The notes: a model not told the origin generated them from the letters alone. Positions 36,845 to 46,717 are shown, counted from the first letter of the stretch. The stretch is 64,000 nucleotides of DNA from Pseudomonas synxantha BG33R (GCF_000263715.2 NZ_CM001514.1:4529674-4593673); one strand, 5' to 3'. Numbers and translations: made by a program.

Positions 36845-37879
36845 TCAATCTTGCGCGACGCGCACCACCAACTTGCCGAGGTTGCGTCCCTCCAGCAAGC
36901 CGATAAAGGCTTCAGGCGCTTGCTCCAGGCCATCGACCACATCCTCGCGGAACTTGATCTTGCCATCGCGCACCCACGGCGCCATAGCGCTGAGGAATTC
37001 CGGCTGGCGGTCGCCATAGTCGTCGAACACGATAAAGCCCTGGATACGCACACGCTTGGTCAGCAAGGTGCGCTGCAGTGCCGGCAGGCGATCAGGGCCG
37101 CTGGGGGTTTCATGGGCGTTATAACCGGCGATCAACCCGCACAGCGGCACGCGCGCCTTGGCGTTGAGCAGCGGCAGCACCGCATCGAAGACCTTACCGC
37201 CAACGTTTTCGAAGTAGATGTCCACGCCTTTGAAACACGCCAGGGCCAATTCGTTGGCAAAGTCCGCGCTCTTGTGGTCGATACAGGCGTCAAAGCCCAG
37301 CTTATCCACCACATAGCGGCACTTGTCGGCACCGCCAGCAATCCCTACCACGCGCAAGCCCTTGAGCTTGGCCACCTGCCCCACCACCGAGCCCACCGCG
37401 CCGGACGCAGCCGCCACCACCAGGGTTTCCCCGGCCTTCGGCTGACCGATATCCATCAGGCCCATGTAAGCGGTCATGCCTGGCATACCCAACACGCCCA
37501 GGGCCATCGACGGGCTCGCAAGCCCCTTGGGCAAAGGCATCAGGTTCTTGCCGTCGCAGATACTGTGGCTCTGCCAGCCGGTGGCACCGACCACCAGATC
37601 ACCTACCTCGAATTTCGGGTTGCGTGATTGCTCGACACGGCTGACAGCACCACCGGTCATCACTTCGCCGATTTCCACAGGCGCGGCGTAGGACGGCGCG
37701 TCACTCATGCGTCCACGCATGTAGGGGTCCAAAGACAGGTACAGCGTCTTGAGCAGCACCTGACCGTCTGCCAGATCGGGCAGGCTTACACGTTCCAGGC
37801 GGAAGTTTTCGGGCGTGGGTGCGCCTTGAGGGCGTGAGACCAGAACGATGCGTTGGTTGAGCGTCATGTCTTGAGGCAT
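36845..37879 (-). CDS. NADP-dependent medium-chain oxidoreductase (curcumin-reductase/leukotriene-dehydrogenase type)
   Basis: The 344-residue enzyme belongs to the zinc-free MDR branch. It has the Rossmann motif AAASGAVGSVVGQVAKLKGLRVVGIAGG (about 158-185), VDYCxxx-like substrate region DIYFENVGGKVFDAVL, and the N-terminal RPQGAPTPENFRLE typical of this group. It would reduce alpha,beta-unsaturated ketones or aldehydes with NADPH. AGGAG lies 8 bases before ATG 37879. It is inserted between recR and ybaB, which are usually adjacent. Confidence 0.88.
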   Translation of the reverse strand: MPQDMTLNQRIVLVSRPQGAPTPENFRLERVSLPDLADGQVLLKTLYLSLDPYMRGRMSDAPSYAAPVEIGEVMTGGAVSRVEQSRNPKFEVGDLVVGATGWQSHSICDGKNLMPLPKGLASPSMALGVLGMPGMTAYMGLMDIGQPKAGETLVVAAASGAVGSVVGQVAKLKGLRVVGIAGGADKCRYVVDKLGFDACIDHKSADFANELALACFKGVDIYFENVGGKVFDAVLPLLNAKARVPLCGLIAGYNAHETPSGPDRLPALQRTLLTKRVRIQGFIVFDDYGDRQPEFLSAMAPWVRDGKIKFREDVVDGLEQAPEAFIGLLEGRNLGKLVVRVAQD

Positions 37880-38018
37880 CAGCGGGGCTCCTTTTATCGA
37901 TGAGAATTCAGCGGTATAGGGTGCAGACCATGAGCAACGGGCTGGGGTTCGATGTTTCGTGCGCGCAAAAAAAATGCCAGGCGCAATGCCCGGCATTTGA
38001 GTCTAGCCAAGGTTTGTA

Positions 38019-38357
38019 TCAGAACGGCAGTTTCATGCCCGGTGGCAGCTGCATGCCAGCCGTCACGCCGGACATTTTGTCCTGGCTATTGGCTTCGATC
38101 TTGCGCACAGCATCGTTGACGGCTGCGGCGAACAACGCTTCGAGCATTTCCAGGTCATCTTCGCCCACGCCAGGCAACACGCTCGGGTCGATGCTGACAC
38201 GCTTGATGTCGTGGCGACCGGTCATCACCACGCTGACCATATCGCCACCGGCTTTACCGGTGACTTCGGCGTTGGCCAGTTCTTCCTGCATCTTGGCCAT
38301 TTTTTCCTGCATCTGCTGTGCCTGCTTCATCAGGCCGGCCATGCCACCTTTCATCAT
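38019..38357 (-). CDS. YbaB/EbfC nucleoid-associated protein
   Basis: The 112-residue protein begins [38 protein letters not shown], the Met/Gln-rich helix and conserved turn of the YbaB/EbfC family. It binds DNA as a dimer. It follows dnaX by 43 bases on the same strand and is likely co-transcribed. Confidence 0.95.
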   Translation of the reverse strand: MMKGGMAGLMKQAQQMQEKMAKMQEELANAEVTGKAGGDMVSVVMTGRHDIKRVSIDPSVLPGVGEDDLEMLEALFAAAVNDAVRKIEANSQDKMSGVTAGMQLPPGMKLPF

Positions 38358-38400
38358 GGGAATCACCTCAAAAGTACGTGGATCAATAAATAGCCCGGTG

Positions 38401-40500
38401 TCATGACGCTTGGGGCACCGGGGCTTCGACAGGTTCAATAGTATCGTGGCGGACGACCGCACCGAACTGTTGCATCATTTGTTGGATAAGCGGATCAGCG
38501 TGGATCGAATCCTCAGCCTCGCGCTGGCGGTTCAGACGCCGACGGGTCGCGGCCTGGGCCGGGGTTTCCTGCTCCGGCTTGATCAGTTCGATGGCGATGG
38601 TCAGCGTGCGCCCATGGTATTGGTTGAGCGCATCGTTGAGCCGACGCTGCTGGGTCGCATTGAACAAGGCGCTGTGGGCCGGGTCCAGGTGCAGCAGCCA
38701 ATGGTCGCCCTCGATGGAGATCAGTGTGCAGTTGGCGGCGATACTCCCGGTCATGCCGGAGATCGGCAATTTCGGAAACAATTCCAGCCATTGCAGGGCC
38801 AGGCCGGTAGCCGGCGCCGCAGCCGGTTCGGCTTCGGGCTCGGGTGCCGGTTCGGCGGTGTGCTCGCTGGCCAATTCGTCCAGGTAGCTGTAGGCCGAAT
38901 CCATGTCCGGCTCGATGTAGTCTTCGTCCAGCGGCGGTTCGTCGTCCAGGTCAATGCCGGGGGTCGCGGCCTCGACCTGGGCTACCGTCGGCTCGGGAAC
39001 CGGCGCCGATACCCACTCAGGGGCATCCGGCACCACGCTGTCCGGGGTCGGCGCAGGCATCGGCGTCAGCTCGGGCTGCTCGCCGGCAGTTTCCAGTACG
39101 GGTTCCACGGCGGGCTGTTGCTCAGGCTCGGGCTCAGCCTCTGCTTCGACCGGATCGTTCCAGGGCAGGTCGACCACGGGGGCGGGCTCGATAACCGGCT
39201 CGGGCTCAACCACAGGTGCCACTGCAACCGGCGCGGATTCGGGCTCAGGTGCCACTGCAACCGGCGCGGATTCGGGCTCAGGTGCCGGCGCCACCGGCGC
39301 AGGCGCAGCCACTGCTGGCGCGACAACGGCCGCGCCAGCCACTGGTTTGGCGGAATCAACTGTGGCCTGGCTGATCCCCACTGGCTTTAGCGGCTGTCTC
39401 GGCGCGTCTGCCGAATCCGCCGGCCGGAACGCCAGCATCCGCAGCAGCACCATTTCAAAGCCACCTCGCGGGTCCGGCGCCAGGGGCAGGTCACGGCGGC
39501 CGATCAGGCCCATCTGGTAGTAAAACTGCACATCCTCGGCCGGCAATGCCTGGGCCAGGGCCAACACGCGGTCGCGATCGCCATGGCCGTTATCCACGCC
39601 TTCCGGCAAGGCCTGGGCGATAGCGACGCGGTGCAGCACATTGAGGATTTCCGAAAGCACGCCATTCCAGTCCGGGCCTTGCTCCGACAGGTGGCGCACG
39701 GCCTCAAGCAATGCCTTGGCGTCGCCCTCGATCAGCGCGTGCAGCACGTCGAAGACCTGGCCGTGGTCCAGGGTACCGAGCATGGCGCGCACATCGGCAG
39801 CCATCACCTTGCCTTCGCCAAAGGCGATGGCCTGGTCGGTGAGGCTCATGGCGTCGCGCATCGAACCGTCGGCGGCGCGGCCCAGCAACCACAGGGCGTC
39901 GTCTTCGAACGGTACGTTCTCGACACCCAGCACATGGGTCAAATGCTCGACCACGCGCTCGGGCGTCATGTTCTTCAGCGAGAACTGCAGGCACCGCGAC
40001 AAAATGGTTGCAGGAAGTTTCTGCGGGTCGGTGGTGGCCAGGATGAACTTAACGTAGGGCGGCGGCTCTTCCAGGGTTTTCAACAGCGCATTGAAGGAGT
40101 GGCTGGACAGCATGTGCACTTCGTCGATCAGGTAGACCTTGAAGCGCCCACGGCTCGGCGCGTACTGCACGTTGTCGAGCAGCTCGCGGGTGTCTTCGAC
40201 CTTGGTGCGGCTTGCGGCGTCGATCTCGATCAGGTCGACGAAACGCCCTTCGTCGATCTCGCGGCAGACCGAACAGGTGCCGCAAGGCGTTGACGTGATA
40301 CCGGTCTCACAGTTCAGGCACTTGGCGATGATGCGCGCAATCGTGGTCTTGCCCACCCCGCGAGTACCGGTGAACAGATAGGCGTGGTGCAGCCGCTGGC
40401 TGTCCAAGGCATTGATCAGAGCCTTGAGCACATGGGTCTGGCCGACCATTTCGCGGAACGAGCGCGGGCGCCATTTACGTGCAAGAACCTGATAACTCAT
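38401..40500 (-). CDS. dnaX: DNA polymerase III subunit gamma/tau
   Basis: The 699-residue clamp-loader subunit has Walker [12 protein letters not shown] (about 45), a zinc module CLNCETG...CGTCSVC, DEVHMLS, and SRC sensor [11 protein letters not shown] long Pro/Glu/Ala/Val-rich linker (about 390-580) precedes the C-terminal tau domain that binds the polymerase alpha subunit. The linker contains a perfect tandem 33-bp repeat encoding [11 protein letters not shown] twice. No A-rich slippery site like the E. coli frameshift signal was noticed. Start is ATG 40500 ([15 protein letters not shown]). Confidence 0.95.
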   Translation of the reverse strand: MSYQVLARKWRPRSFREMVGQTHVLKALINALDSQRLHHAYLFTGTRGVGKTTIARIIAKCLNCETGITSTPCGTCSVCREIDEGRFVDLIEIDAASRTKVEDTRELLDNVQYAPSRGRFKVYLIDEVHMLSSHSFNALLKTLEEPPPYVKFILATTDPQKLPATILSRCLQFSLKNMTPERVVEHLTHVLGVENVPFEDDALWLLGRAADGSMRDAMSLTDQAIAFGEGKVMAADVRAMLGTLDHGQVFDVLHALIEGDAKALLEAVRHLSEQGPDWNGVLSEILNVLHRVAIAQALPEGVDNGHGDRDRVLALAQALPAEDVQFYYQMGLIGRRDLPLAPDPRGGFEMVLLRMLAFRPADSADAPRQPLKPVGISQATVDSAKPVAGAAVVAPAVAAPAPVAPAPEPESAPVAVAPEPESAPVAVAPVVEPEPVIEPAPVVDLPWNDPVEAEAEPEPEQQPAVEPVLETAGEQPELTPMPAPTPDSVVPDAPEWVSAPVPEPTVAQVEAATPGIDLDDEPPLDEDYIEPDMDSAYSYLDELASEHTAEPAPEPEAEPAAAPATGLALQWLELFPKLPISGMTGSIAANCTLISIEGDHWLLHLDPAHSALFNATQQRRLNDALNQYHGRTLTIAIELIKPEQETPAQAATRRRLNRQREAEDSIHADPLIQQMMQQFGAVVRHDTIEPVEAPVPQAS
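39208..39276. repeat. Tandem 33-bp repeat inside dnaX linker
   Basis: Two identical 33-base units encode the 11-residue motif [11 protein letters not shown] in the disordered linker of tau. The length keeps frame, so copy number can vary without breaking the gene. Confidence 0.8.
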
Positions 40501-40577
40501 CGAAAACCGTCGCAACTGGGAAGCGGAAGCCGGTAATGCTAGCGGAGCAGGGGGGAAATTGCATCCGGCACGCTCGT

Positions 40578-41519
40578 CTAATCTGACGAAGCTGGCTTGA
40601 TTGCCCGTCCAGATGGCGTCTGCGGGTGTGCTGGCCGCACGATTGAGCGCCAGCGCCCCTCCAGGCTGATAGCGGCGACGCTGGTCAGCACGATCACCGC
40701 ACCCAGCATCACCTGCAGGGTCACCTGTTCACCGAGCAGGGTGGCGGCCATCACCATGGCAACCGGCGGAATCAGGTACATCGCCACCGAAGCGCGGCTG
40801 ACTTCGACGTGCTTGAGCACATAACCCCAGGCCAGATAGGCCAACGCGCTGGGAAAGATGCCCAGCACCAGCACCGCGAGGTTCTCCCGCAACGGCGCCT
40901 GCACGATAGCGGCAGGCAGGCCCGGCAGGTTCACGCACAGCATCAAGGTGCCGGACCAGACCATGTAGCACGCCATCGTCAACGGACTGTAGCGATGGGC
41001 GTAATGCCTCTGGATGGCGAAGTACACGCTCCATGAGCAGGCCGCCAGCAGGATCAACAAGCCGCGCGGGTCGATATCGCCTACGCCATGATCGCTCCAG
41101 ATCACCACCAGCACGCCGACCAACCCCAACAGCACACAACTCCAACGCCACATGCTGACGCGCTCCTGCAAACAGAAAAAAGCGATCAACACACTGAACA
41201 GCGGCGCCGATTGTGCCAACACACTCGACGCCGCCGCTGTCACCCATTGCTGCCCGTGATTGAGGCTGGTGTGGTGCAGGAACACCCCGAAGAAACCCAG
41301 CACCAGCAGCCACGGCAGGTCGCGCACCTGGGGCCGGCCAATGCCGACTACCCAGGCCACAGCCGCCATGAATAGCGACGCAATCAAAAAACGCAGCAAC
41401 GCCAATTGGCCAGGGCTGTAGCTGTGCAGCCCCATATGCACGCCTATGGGTGAATAAGCCCAACAGAGGATGACGCTGGCAATGACTAGCGTAAGCTTGA
41501 GCGGTGACGGGGTACTCAT
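40578..41519 (-). CDS. EamA-family (DMT) transporter
   Basis: The 313-residue protein has two EamA repeats with ten helices, for example LTLVIASVILCWAYSPIGVHMGLHSYSPGQLALLRFLIASLFM. The start is chosen at ATG 41519 with GGAT upstream. It is divergent from a LysR regulator 100 bases away, a classical arrangement in which the regulator controls the exporter. The substrate is unknown; LysR-EamA pairs often export amino acids or aromatic compounds. Confidence 0.85.
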   Translation of the reverse strand: MSTPSPLKLTLVIASVILCWAYSPIGVHMGLHSYSPGQLALLRFLIASLFMAAVAWVVGIGRPQVRDLPWLLVLGFFGVFLHHTSLNHGQQWVTAAASSVLAQSAPLFSVLIAFFCLQERVSMWRWSCVLLGLVGVLVVIWSDHGVGDIDPRGLLILLAACSWSVYFAIQRHYAHRYSPLTMACYMVWSGTLMLCVNLPGLPAAIVQAPLRENLAVLVLGIFPSALAYLAWGYVLKHVEVSRASVAMYLIPPVAMVMAATLLGEQVTLQVMLGAVIVLTSVAAISLEGRWRSIVRPAHPQTPSGRAIKPASSD

Positions 41520-41618
41520 CGATGGCATCCATAAAAGAACGAGTGCCGTCAGTCTTGGCCCGGGCCTGGCGTAGGACAATTAAGCGTTTCTGACTTCTGA
41601 AATCACTGGAGCTGAGCA

Positions 41619-42482
41619 ATGGAACTGGCCCAACTGAAAATGGTGCGAGCCGTGGCGCAAACCGGCAGCGTGGCCCAGGCCGCCCTGCAACTGCACTGTG
41701 TGCCGTCCAACATCACCACGCGCATCAAGCAGCTGGAAAGCGAGTTGGGCACACCGTTGTTTATCCGCGCCGGCCGCGGGCTGGCGATCAGTGCTGCGGG
41801 TGAGATCTTCCTGGATTACTGCGAGCGCATCCTGGCGTTGGTGGATGAGTCCAAGCGTGCGGTGGATGCCAGCGCGATTCCCCGTGGCACCTTGCGCATC
41901 GGCGCGGTGGAATCCAGCGCCAGCGGCCGCCTGCCGCCGCTGTTGGCGGAGTATCACCGGCGTTATCCCGAGGTCAGCCTGGAGTTGGTGACCGGCGCCT
42001 GGGCGCAACTGCTGGACGACCTGCAACACCATCGTCTGGATGTGGCGCTCGTGGCCGCCAGTGGCAAACACACGAAGCTGGAGCACAGCGTGGTCTACAG
42101 CGAACGCCTGGTACTGATCGCCAGCGCGTCCAGCGCGCCCATCCACAGCCCCGAAGACCTGGCTGGCCGCACACTATTGGTGTGGCCGCCCGGCTGCCCC
42201 TATCGCGCAGCACTGGAACACTGGCTCAAGCCCCAGGACTTCAAGCCGGCGATTGCCAGCTATACCAGTTGGGGCACGATCATCGGCTGCGTCAGCGCGG
42301 GGATTGGCGTGGCGTTGGCGCCGGAGGGCATCCTGGCGCGTTATGAGCAGGCCAATCAGCTGGCATCGTATCGGTTCGACGAACTGGCAGCGGTAGACAA
42401 CTTGCTGTTCTGGCACAAAGATACCCAGCGGCATCTGGCACGGGATGCATTCTCCGGGCTACTGCGCGAAACCTTCGGCTAA
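41619..42482 (+). CDS. LysR-family transcriptional regulator
   Basis: The 287-residue regulator has an N-terminal winged helix (MELAQLKMVRAVAQTGSVAQAALQLHCVPSNITTRIKQLESELGTPLFIRAGRGLAISAAG) followed by the two-lobe periplasmic-binding-like effector domain (about 90-285). GGAG lies in the short leader. It likely regulates the divergent EamA exporter and itself. Confidence 0.92.
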   Translation: MELAQLKMVRAVAQTGSVAQAALQLHCVPSNITTRIKQLESELGTPLFIRAGRGLAISAAGEIFLDYCERILALVDESKRAVDASAIPRGTLRIGAVESSASGRLPPLLAEYHRRYPEVSLELVTGAWAQLLDDLQHHRLDVALVAASGKHTKLEHSVVYSERLVLIASASSAPIHSPEDLAGRTLLVWPPGCPYRAALEHWLKPQDFKPAIASYTSWGTIIGCVSAGIGVALAPEGILARYEQANQLASYRFDELAAVDNLLFWHKDTQRHLARDAFSGLLRETFG

Positions 42483-42508
42483 CACCCCCTCCCACATTTC
42501 AGAGCTTC

Positions 42509-43099
42509 TCAGGGCTTCGGCGCATCCAACCGTGCGTACTGGCCCTGGCTGATCCACCCCGTGAACGAACGGTCGTCAGCATTGATAAACTCCACCTGCG
42601 CCCAGCCGTCCTTGAACGCCAGCACACCCACTACATCACCCTTGACGATATAGGGACGCTTGACCGCCTTGGCCCCCGGAGTTTTCAGCAGGTAAGCCTT
42701 GTCGGCAGACACCGTCACCAGCCCGATCCACTTTTTGCTGGCAGTCTGGGTCAGGTCCAGACCCGTGGCGATTTCCGGCATCAACACGTTGATGCAGCCG
42801 GGGTGTTGCCGGCCCTGCTCCACTGTCAGGACCACACCGTCGGACGCCACTGCCACACTCCCAGGGTAGGCAGCATCCAGCCAGGTGGTAAGCGCCTCTG
42901 GCTTGCCTTGCAGGTAGAAGGTGCAACGGCGGCTAACGCCCTCGCCCATCGCTTCGGAATAAAAGCCTTCAACCTGATTCGCGGGCGTCACCGCCAGCAT
43001 CAACCCTTCGTACTTGCCTGAATGCAAAGCGGCCGAACCCGCAAACGCGGGGGCCACGGCGCACAACGACAGCATTCCCATCGCCAGAAAACGAATCAT
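42509..43099 (-). CDS. Periplasmic protein with SH3-like C-terminus, candidate muramidase immunity protein
   Basis: The 196-residue product has a signal peptide (MIRFLAMGMLSLCAVAPAFAG) and lipocalin-like strands (SGKYEGLMLAVTPANQVEGFYSE). Its C-terminal segment, KAYLLKTPG...YIVKGDVVGVLAFKDGWAQVEFI...GWISQGQYARL, resembles a bacterial SH3 domain. Three or so Cys could form a disulphide. ATG 43099 comes one base after the stop of the upstream muramidase gene and its ribosome binding site (GGGAAG) lies inside that gene, so expression is coupled. Periplasmic location plus coupling to a peptidoglycan hydrolase suggests an immunity or inhibitor role. This is inference from context. Confidence 0.7.
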   Translation of the reverse strand: MIRFLAMGMLSLCAVAPAFAGSAALHSGKYEGLMLAVTPANQVEGFYSEAMGEGVSRRCTFYLQGKPEALTTWLDAAYPGSVAVASDGVVLTVEQGRQHPGCINVLMPEIATGLDLTQTASKKWIGLVTVSADKAYLLKTPGAKAVKRPYIVKGDVVGVLAFKDGWAQVEFINADDRSFTGWISQGQYARLDAPKP

Positions 43100-43100
43100 C

Positions 43101-44147
43101 TTATTTCTTCCCTTCAAAGGCTTCGTAGGCTTGTTTCATCAGCACGTCATAGTTGCCGTAGTCCTCGCCGTTATAGTTACGAGCCATGGCTGTGAAATCC
43201 TTGTTTTTCATCGCACTCATCAGCGCCGTGCTCTTGCTGCAAAAACTGAGGTAGGCCTTGAGTTGATTACCGGCGTTTACTTTTAACGCCGCTGCAAACT
43301 CGAACACCGTCTTGAACCCGCACGACGCGAAGTTGAACCCCATGACCTGAAACATCCCCCAGGACGCCGACATCAGTGCCGCTTCCTGGTCGAGAGCAAA
43401 AGCGGTGGCCATGGTTTCCCAGGCCTTGACCTGGTCCTTGTTGTTGGTCTGCCACTGCGGCCCGGCTTTTTTCTTGTAGATGTACGACAGCAGAGGGTGC
43501 GACTGGTCGTAGATATGCTTGGTGTACTTGCGAAAGTGATGACCTTCGAAGGCGATGATCGGCAGCCTGGCCGGCCCGAACCCCACCTTCCCGCCCGACT
43601 CGATGGTGGCGAACGCCTTGACCACATTCACCGAGATGCCGTTGCCCAATTGCTTGGCAGCATTCTGGAAGTCCGTATCGCTCAGCGTCGTGCCGCCATC
43701 GCAGGTGGCCTGCAACATTAATTGGCGGTTGCGCCGCTCGGCCTCGATCACCGCACGCACCTGGTTCAGGTAGACATTGACCGTGGCTTGCACCGCATCG
43801 ACGTTGTTATTACCCAATGCGTTGAGAAAGCTCGGAATACGCATGGTCGGGAAGGCCCGTACCGGGACTTTCACCGCTTCCTCGATCAAGCTGTTGAACG
43901 TACGCCCCGTGGGGTCGATCACCCCATCGGGATGAGCATATTTGAGATGGCGGAACTGATACTGGCTGATGCACTGCACCAACTGGCCATCGCACTTGCC
44001 GTTTTCCAGCAAGGCAAAGCCCATTTTGGGAATGATCAGGTTGAATAAGTATTGGATGCACTGCACATCGGCGGGCAAGTTGCGGGCTTTGCCGGGAGCG
44101 CCGACTGAGGCACTGATAAGTCGAGGCAACCCTTGCAGGCTTTTCAT
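43101..44147 (-). CDS. N-acetylmuramidase-family protein, candidate secreted effector
   Basis: The 348-residue protein has a C-terminal N-acetylmuramidase domain (about 165-345, PF11860/DUF3380 type) with the likely catalytic Glu in VVKAFATIESGGKVGFG. It also shows IIAFEGHHFRKYT and SWGMFQVMGFNFASCGFKTVFEF, typical of this lysozyme-like family. An N-terminal region (about 20-100) resembles a peptidoglycan-binding module. There is no signal peptide, so export would need a special route such as type VI secretion or phage-type lysis. ATG 44147 is preferred because AAGGAT is 8 bases upstream. The family occurs both in phage endolysins and in T6SS effectors. The coupled periplasmic protein favours the latter. 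Confidence 0.78.
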   Translation of the reverse strand: MKSLQGLPRLISASVGAPGKARNLPADVQCIQYLFNLIIPKMGFALLENGKCDGQLVQCISQYQFRHLKYAHPDGVIDPTGRTFNSLIEEAVKVPVRAFPTMRIPSFLNALGNNNVDAVQATVNVYLNQVRAVIEAERRNRQLMLQATCDGGTTLSDTDFQNAAKQLGNGISVNVVKAFATIESGGKVGFGPARLPIIAFEGHHFRKYTKHIYDQSHPLLSYIYKKKAGPQWQTNNKDQVKAWETMATAFALDQEAALMSASWGMFQVMGFNFASCGFKTVFEFAAALKVNAGNQLKAYLSFCSKSTALMSAMKNKDFTAMARNYNGEDYGNYDVLMKQAYEAFEGKK

Positions 44148-44305
44148 GACAGACATCCTTGTAAGTTAGAGAAGCGATAGCACTTCAATATCAAGTCCAT
44201 GCCCTTGTCATGCTCTGAAACAAGTGGCCGGCGCAAGCTAACAAGGCGGTCTGGGGGTTGTCCAGAGGGCTTTTCCAAAGTTGTGAAACAGCTGGATTAA
44301 ACCCT

Positions 44306-46267
44306 TCAGTAACCGTGTAATTCGCGGGTTTTCTGATACTTGTGATAGTCGAGCCACTCAACCACATCGTAGGGCAGATAGAGCTGCTGGGTGGCTCGCG
44401 AAATTGCGATGTACACCGCACACAGTCGCTGGTCGAACGCGTAGGCATCCTGGAACTTTACGTTGGTCAACAACGCTGGTGTGAGCAACACCCGGTTGAA
44501 CTCCATGCCACCGGCGTCTTGCGCCAACATCAAGAGGCAGCGCTCATCCGGATGGCCGCTTTGCCTGTTCAAGCGCGTGACATCCGCCAGATTAAAGCCT
44601 TTTTGCAGCTCAGCTTCGACCCAGAGAAACGCCTCATCGAACTGGCAGGCCGCGCGTACTTGCTGCCAATCGGCCATATCGCTGAAAAACGGATGGGGCC
44701 CGCTGTCATTGAACTCGCTGCTGTAGAAGTCAGGCTTGAACAACGCGACCACGGTGTCCATAAAGTACTTGAGCGATTGCTGCGCTTCTTTACTGGCCAG
44801 GCTGAACGCACAACGGGCTTCGCTCAACTGGATGGCCCACTTCATTGTGTCCCAGTGGGATGCGGTCAATACCACGCAGCCTTGCGGCGGTACAAAGCCC
44901 AGCGGATAAAACTCGATACCGACGTCGGCATCCCGAGCCCCCTCGAAAAGCACTTTGCTCTTATCCGAATGCTGGCTGATCAAGGGATTGACCAGGCGCT
45001 CGACATTGCGTCCGGAGCGCACGGAGTAACACACATCCGTATGGCGCACCTCACGGGCGCGCCTGACCATGACTCCACTGGCCTGCTGATACTCATCCCC
45101 CAGGGTTATCAGCACCTGCCGGCCCCGCTCGATGATTTGCAGCAGCGGCGCCGGAATATCCTGGCTCTCGTCGATAAGGACGTGGGTATAACGCTCGGGC
45201 ACCACGCAGCCGGCGAGGCTGGCGCGCTTGATCATCAGCAAGGCTTCAAACCCAGTCTGGCTGCCCCAGGCCGGATTCGCTTCGAGATAGCTCCATAGCC
45301 GGCTGGCATATTCGAGCAGTGCCCTGGCATCAACGCTGGACAGCGGCTGTTTGAAATGCGGCAAGTGCTTCGCCGACAGGCTGTATTCCCAGGAGCGGCA
45401 GTAGGCTTGCAATACGTTGAGGCAAACGTCGACCACAGCCGGCCCTTGCAGGCCACGAAAGCCGAAGATATTCAGCTCCTGAGCCAGTGCCTGCTTGCTC
45501 GGCGCCCTCACCTGCGCAGTCAGCGGCTTGGCTCTGGGCCCCTGCATCAAGGCGTGGGCGAATGCATGGAAGGTGTGCCCGGCCTTTCGCTCGCGTACAC
45601 CCACCATACGGGCACGCAGGGTTTCCAGCTTTGCCGGGGTACGCGCCAGCAACAAAGTCTTTTCCGGGCGCAGGTGCTCCATCAGCGCCACCAGCAGGTG
45701 ACTCTTGCCGATACCTGCATAGCCCTGAACATGCAGGTCTTCGTTCAAGTTGGCGCGGAAGGTTCTGACCAACTTGTCTTGCTCGGCACTCAACCAGCGC
45801 TCGCGATGCCTGGGCGTGACCATCTGCTTGCTGAAGGGATCATTGGCCTTGAGATGGCGGACTTTGTATTCAAAGTCCCACTTGCCGCTAGGCAACAGAT
45901 AGTCGCGCGCCTGCACTTCCTCCGCTAACAGAAAACGCAGCTTCAGGCTTTTGACCACATTGAGGCCGAAGTACAGCTTCCTTTGGTCGAACAGCCGCTG
46001 CGCCTCGGAGAGTAGGGAAACGCTTGCCGAATGGCTGGCCTCTACCGCCCAGTCAATCAGCTTGGTCAACACTTTTTCGGCACCATTGGCGCTCAGGTCG
46101 CTTTCGGGCACCTGAGCCAGGTTCTGGATCACCAGCACCGCCGCCAACTCCGGTTCACTCAGGGCTACCAGCGCTGCTGCACCGTCACCGCTCAGCAAAC
46201 CCGCACAGGCTTGCTCGGTGATCGGCAAGAACACAGGGCTGGACAAATCAAAATGTTCCGAGTGCAT
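44306..46267 (-). CDS. UvrD/Rep-like superfamily 1 helicase
   Basis: The 653-residue protein has Walker A GYAGIGKSHLLVAL (about 205), Walker B VLIDESQD, motif III LGDEYQQASG, motif IV-like VRSGRNVERLVNPLI, and motif VI VYIAISRATQQLYL near the C-terminus. The N-terminal 180 residues lack known motifs. It is shorter than UvrD and lacks the 2B-type insertions, so it resembles the DNA/RNA helicases found singly in accessory regions, some of which serve in defence. ATG 46267 follows GAGG by 6 bases. It ends up next to the left end of the ffs island but outside it. Confidence 0.8.
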   Translation of the reverse strand: MHSEHFDLSSPVFLPITEQACAGLLSGDGAAALVALSEPELAAVLVIQNLAQVPESDLSANGAEKVLTKLIDWAVEASHSASVSLLSEAQRLFDQRKLYFGLNVVKSLKLRFLLAEEVQARDYLLPSGKWDFEYKVRHLKANDPFSKQMVTPRHRERWLSAEQDKLVRTFRANLNEDLHVQGYAGIGKSHLLVALMEHLRPEKTLLLARTPAKLETLRARMVGVRERKAGHTFHAFAHALMQGPRAKPLTAQVRAPSKQALAQELNIFGFRGLQGPAVVDVCLNVLQAYCRSWEYSLSAKHLPHFKQPLSSVDARALLEYASRLWSYLEANPAWGSQTGFEALLMIKRASLAGCVVPERYTHVLIDESQDIPAPLLQIIERGRQVLITLGDEYQQASGVMVRRAREVRHTDVCYSVRSGRNVERLVNPLISQHSDKSKVLFEGARDADVGIEFYPLGFVPPQGCVVLTASHWDTMKWAIQLSEARCAFSLASKEAQQSLKYFMDTVVALFKPDFYSSEFNDSGPHPFFSDMADWQQVRAACQFDEAFLWVEAELQKGFNLADVTRLNRQSGHPDERCLLMLAQDAGGMEFNRVLLTPALLTNVKFQDAYAFDQRLCAVYIAISRATQQLYLPYDVVEWLDYHKYQKTRELHGY

Positions 46268-46402
46268 ACAGCCTCGTAGCCAGGGGAAAGAGACGCTTGG
46301 GAGTATGCCACTAGTCGTGGAGTGGCCGTCGTGCACTGTGCGATAAGGGTCACAGATGACTGGCTGACTATATGGATTCAGGAATAGGTAAAACAGAAGG
46401 GA

Positions 46403-46482
46403 GCGTTATGGAGGCAACCCCACCAGCCACACCCCGGCACACAATGTTCCCGCTGTGGCTGCTGCCTTCCGGCTCTGACCAG
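46403..46482. repeat. attL: displaced 3' fragment of ffs (80-bp direct repeat)
   Basis: This 80-base sequence is identical to 57816-57895. On the reverse strand it is the 3' portion of 4.5S RNA, from CTGGTCAGAGCCGGAAGGCA through the apical loop to the closing GGGGTTGCCTCC, but without the 5' strand. It marks the left end of the integrated island. Confidence 0.93.
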
Positions 46483-46612
46483 ATGGCATGCAAGCATGCT
46501 CGGATATCGTTGAAAGCCATATGGGATAAGGGTAACAGGCTTTTGAGGTTGTCTCTAATCTTCCGTGCCAATACCCGGTACGGACAGTCAGAAATCGGGG
46601 TGTAGCCAGCAC

Positions 46613-46717
46613 TGTCACACATCGGTGTCACACATATGGCCTACATAATCCGTCGCGGGGCTTACTACTATCTGAATCTGCGACTGCCCAAACATCTCTT
46701 CCCGAGCTGTCACACAT
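46613..46717. promoter_or_regulatory. Three TGTCACACAT repeats, candidate integrase arm sites
   Basis: TGTCACACAT occurs at 46613-46622, 46626-46635 and 46708-46717, with a 9/10 match (TGTCACACTT) at 57765-57774 near the other end. Repeats of this size close to both ends of an element are typical of tyrosine-integrase arm-type binding sites. The second copy ends at the base before the integrase ATG and the third lies inside the gene. Confidence 0.55.

Noticed and set aside
40501..40577. Search for ffs next to dnaX
   Set aside because: The spacer has none of the 4.5S RNA motifs. The gene is instead at 57.8 kb, where the island has inserted.
46403..46482. Left repeat as a second functional ffs gene
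   Set aside because: Only the 3' 80 bases are present. The 5' strand needed to close the 4.5S helix is absent, so it is an attachment-site remnant.
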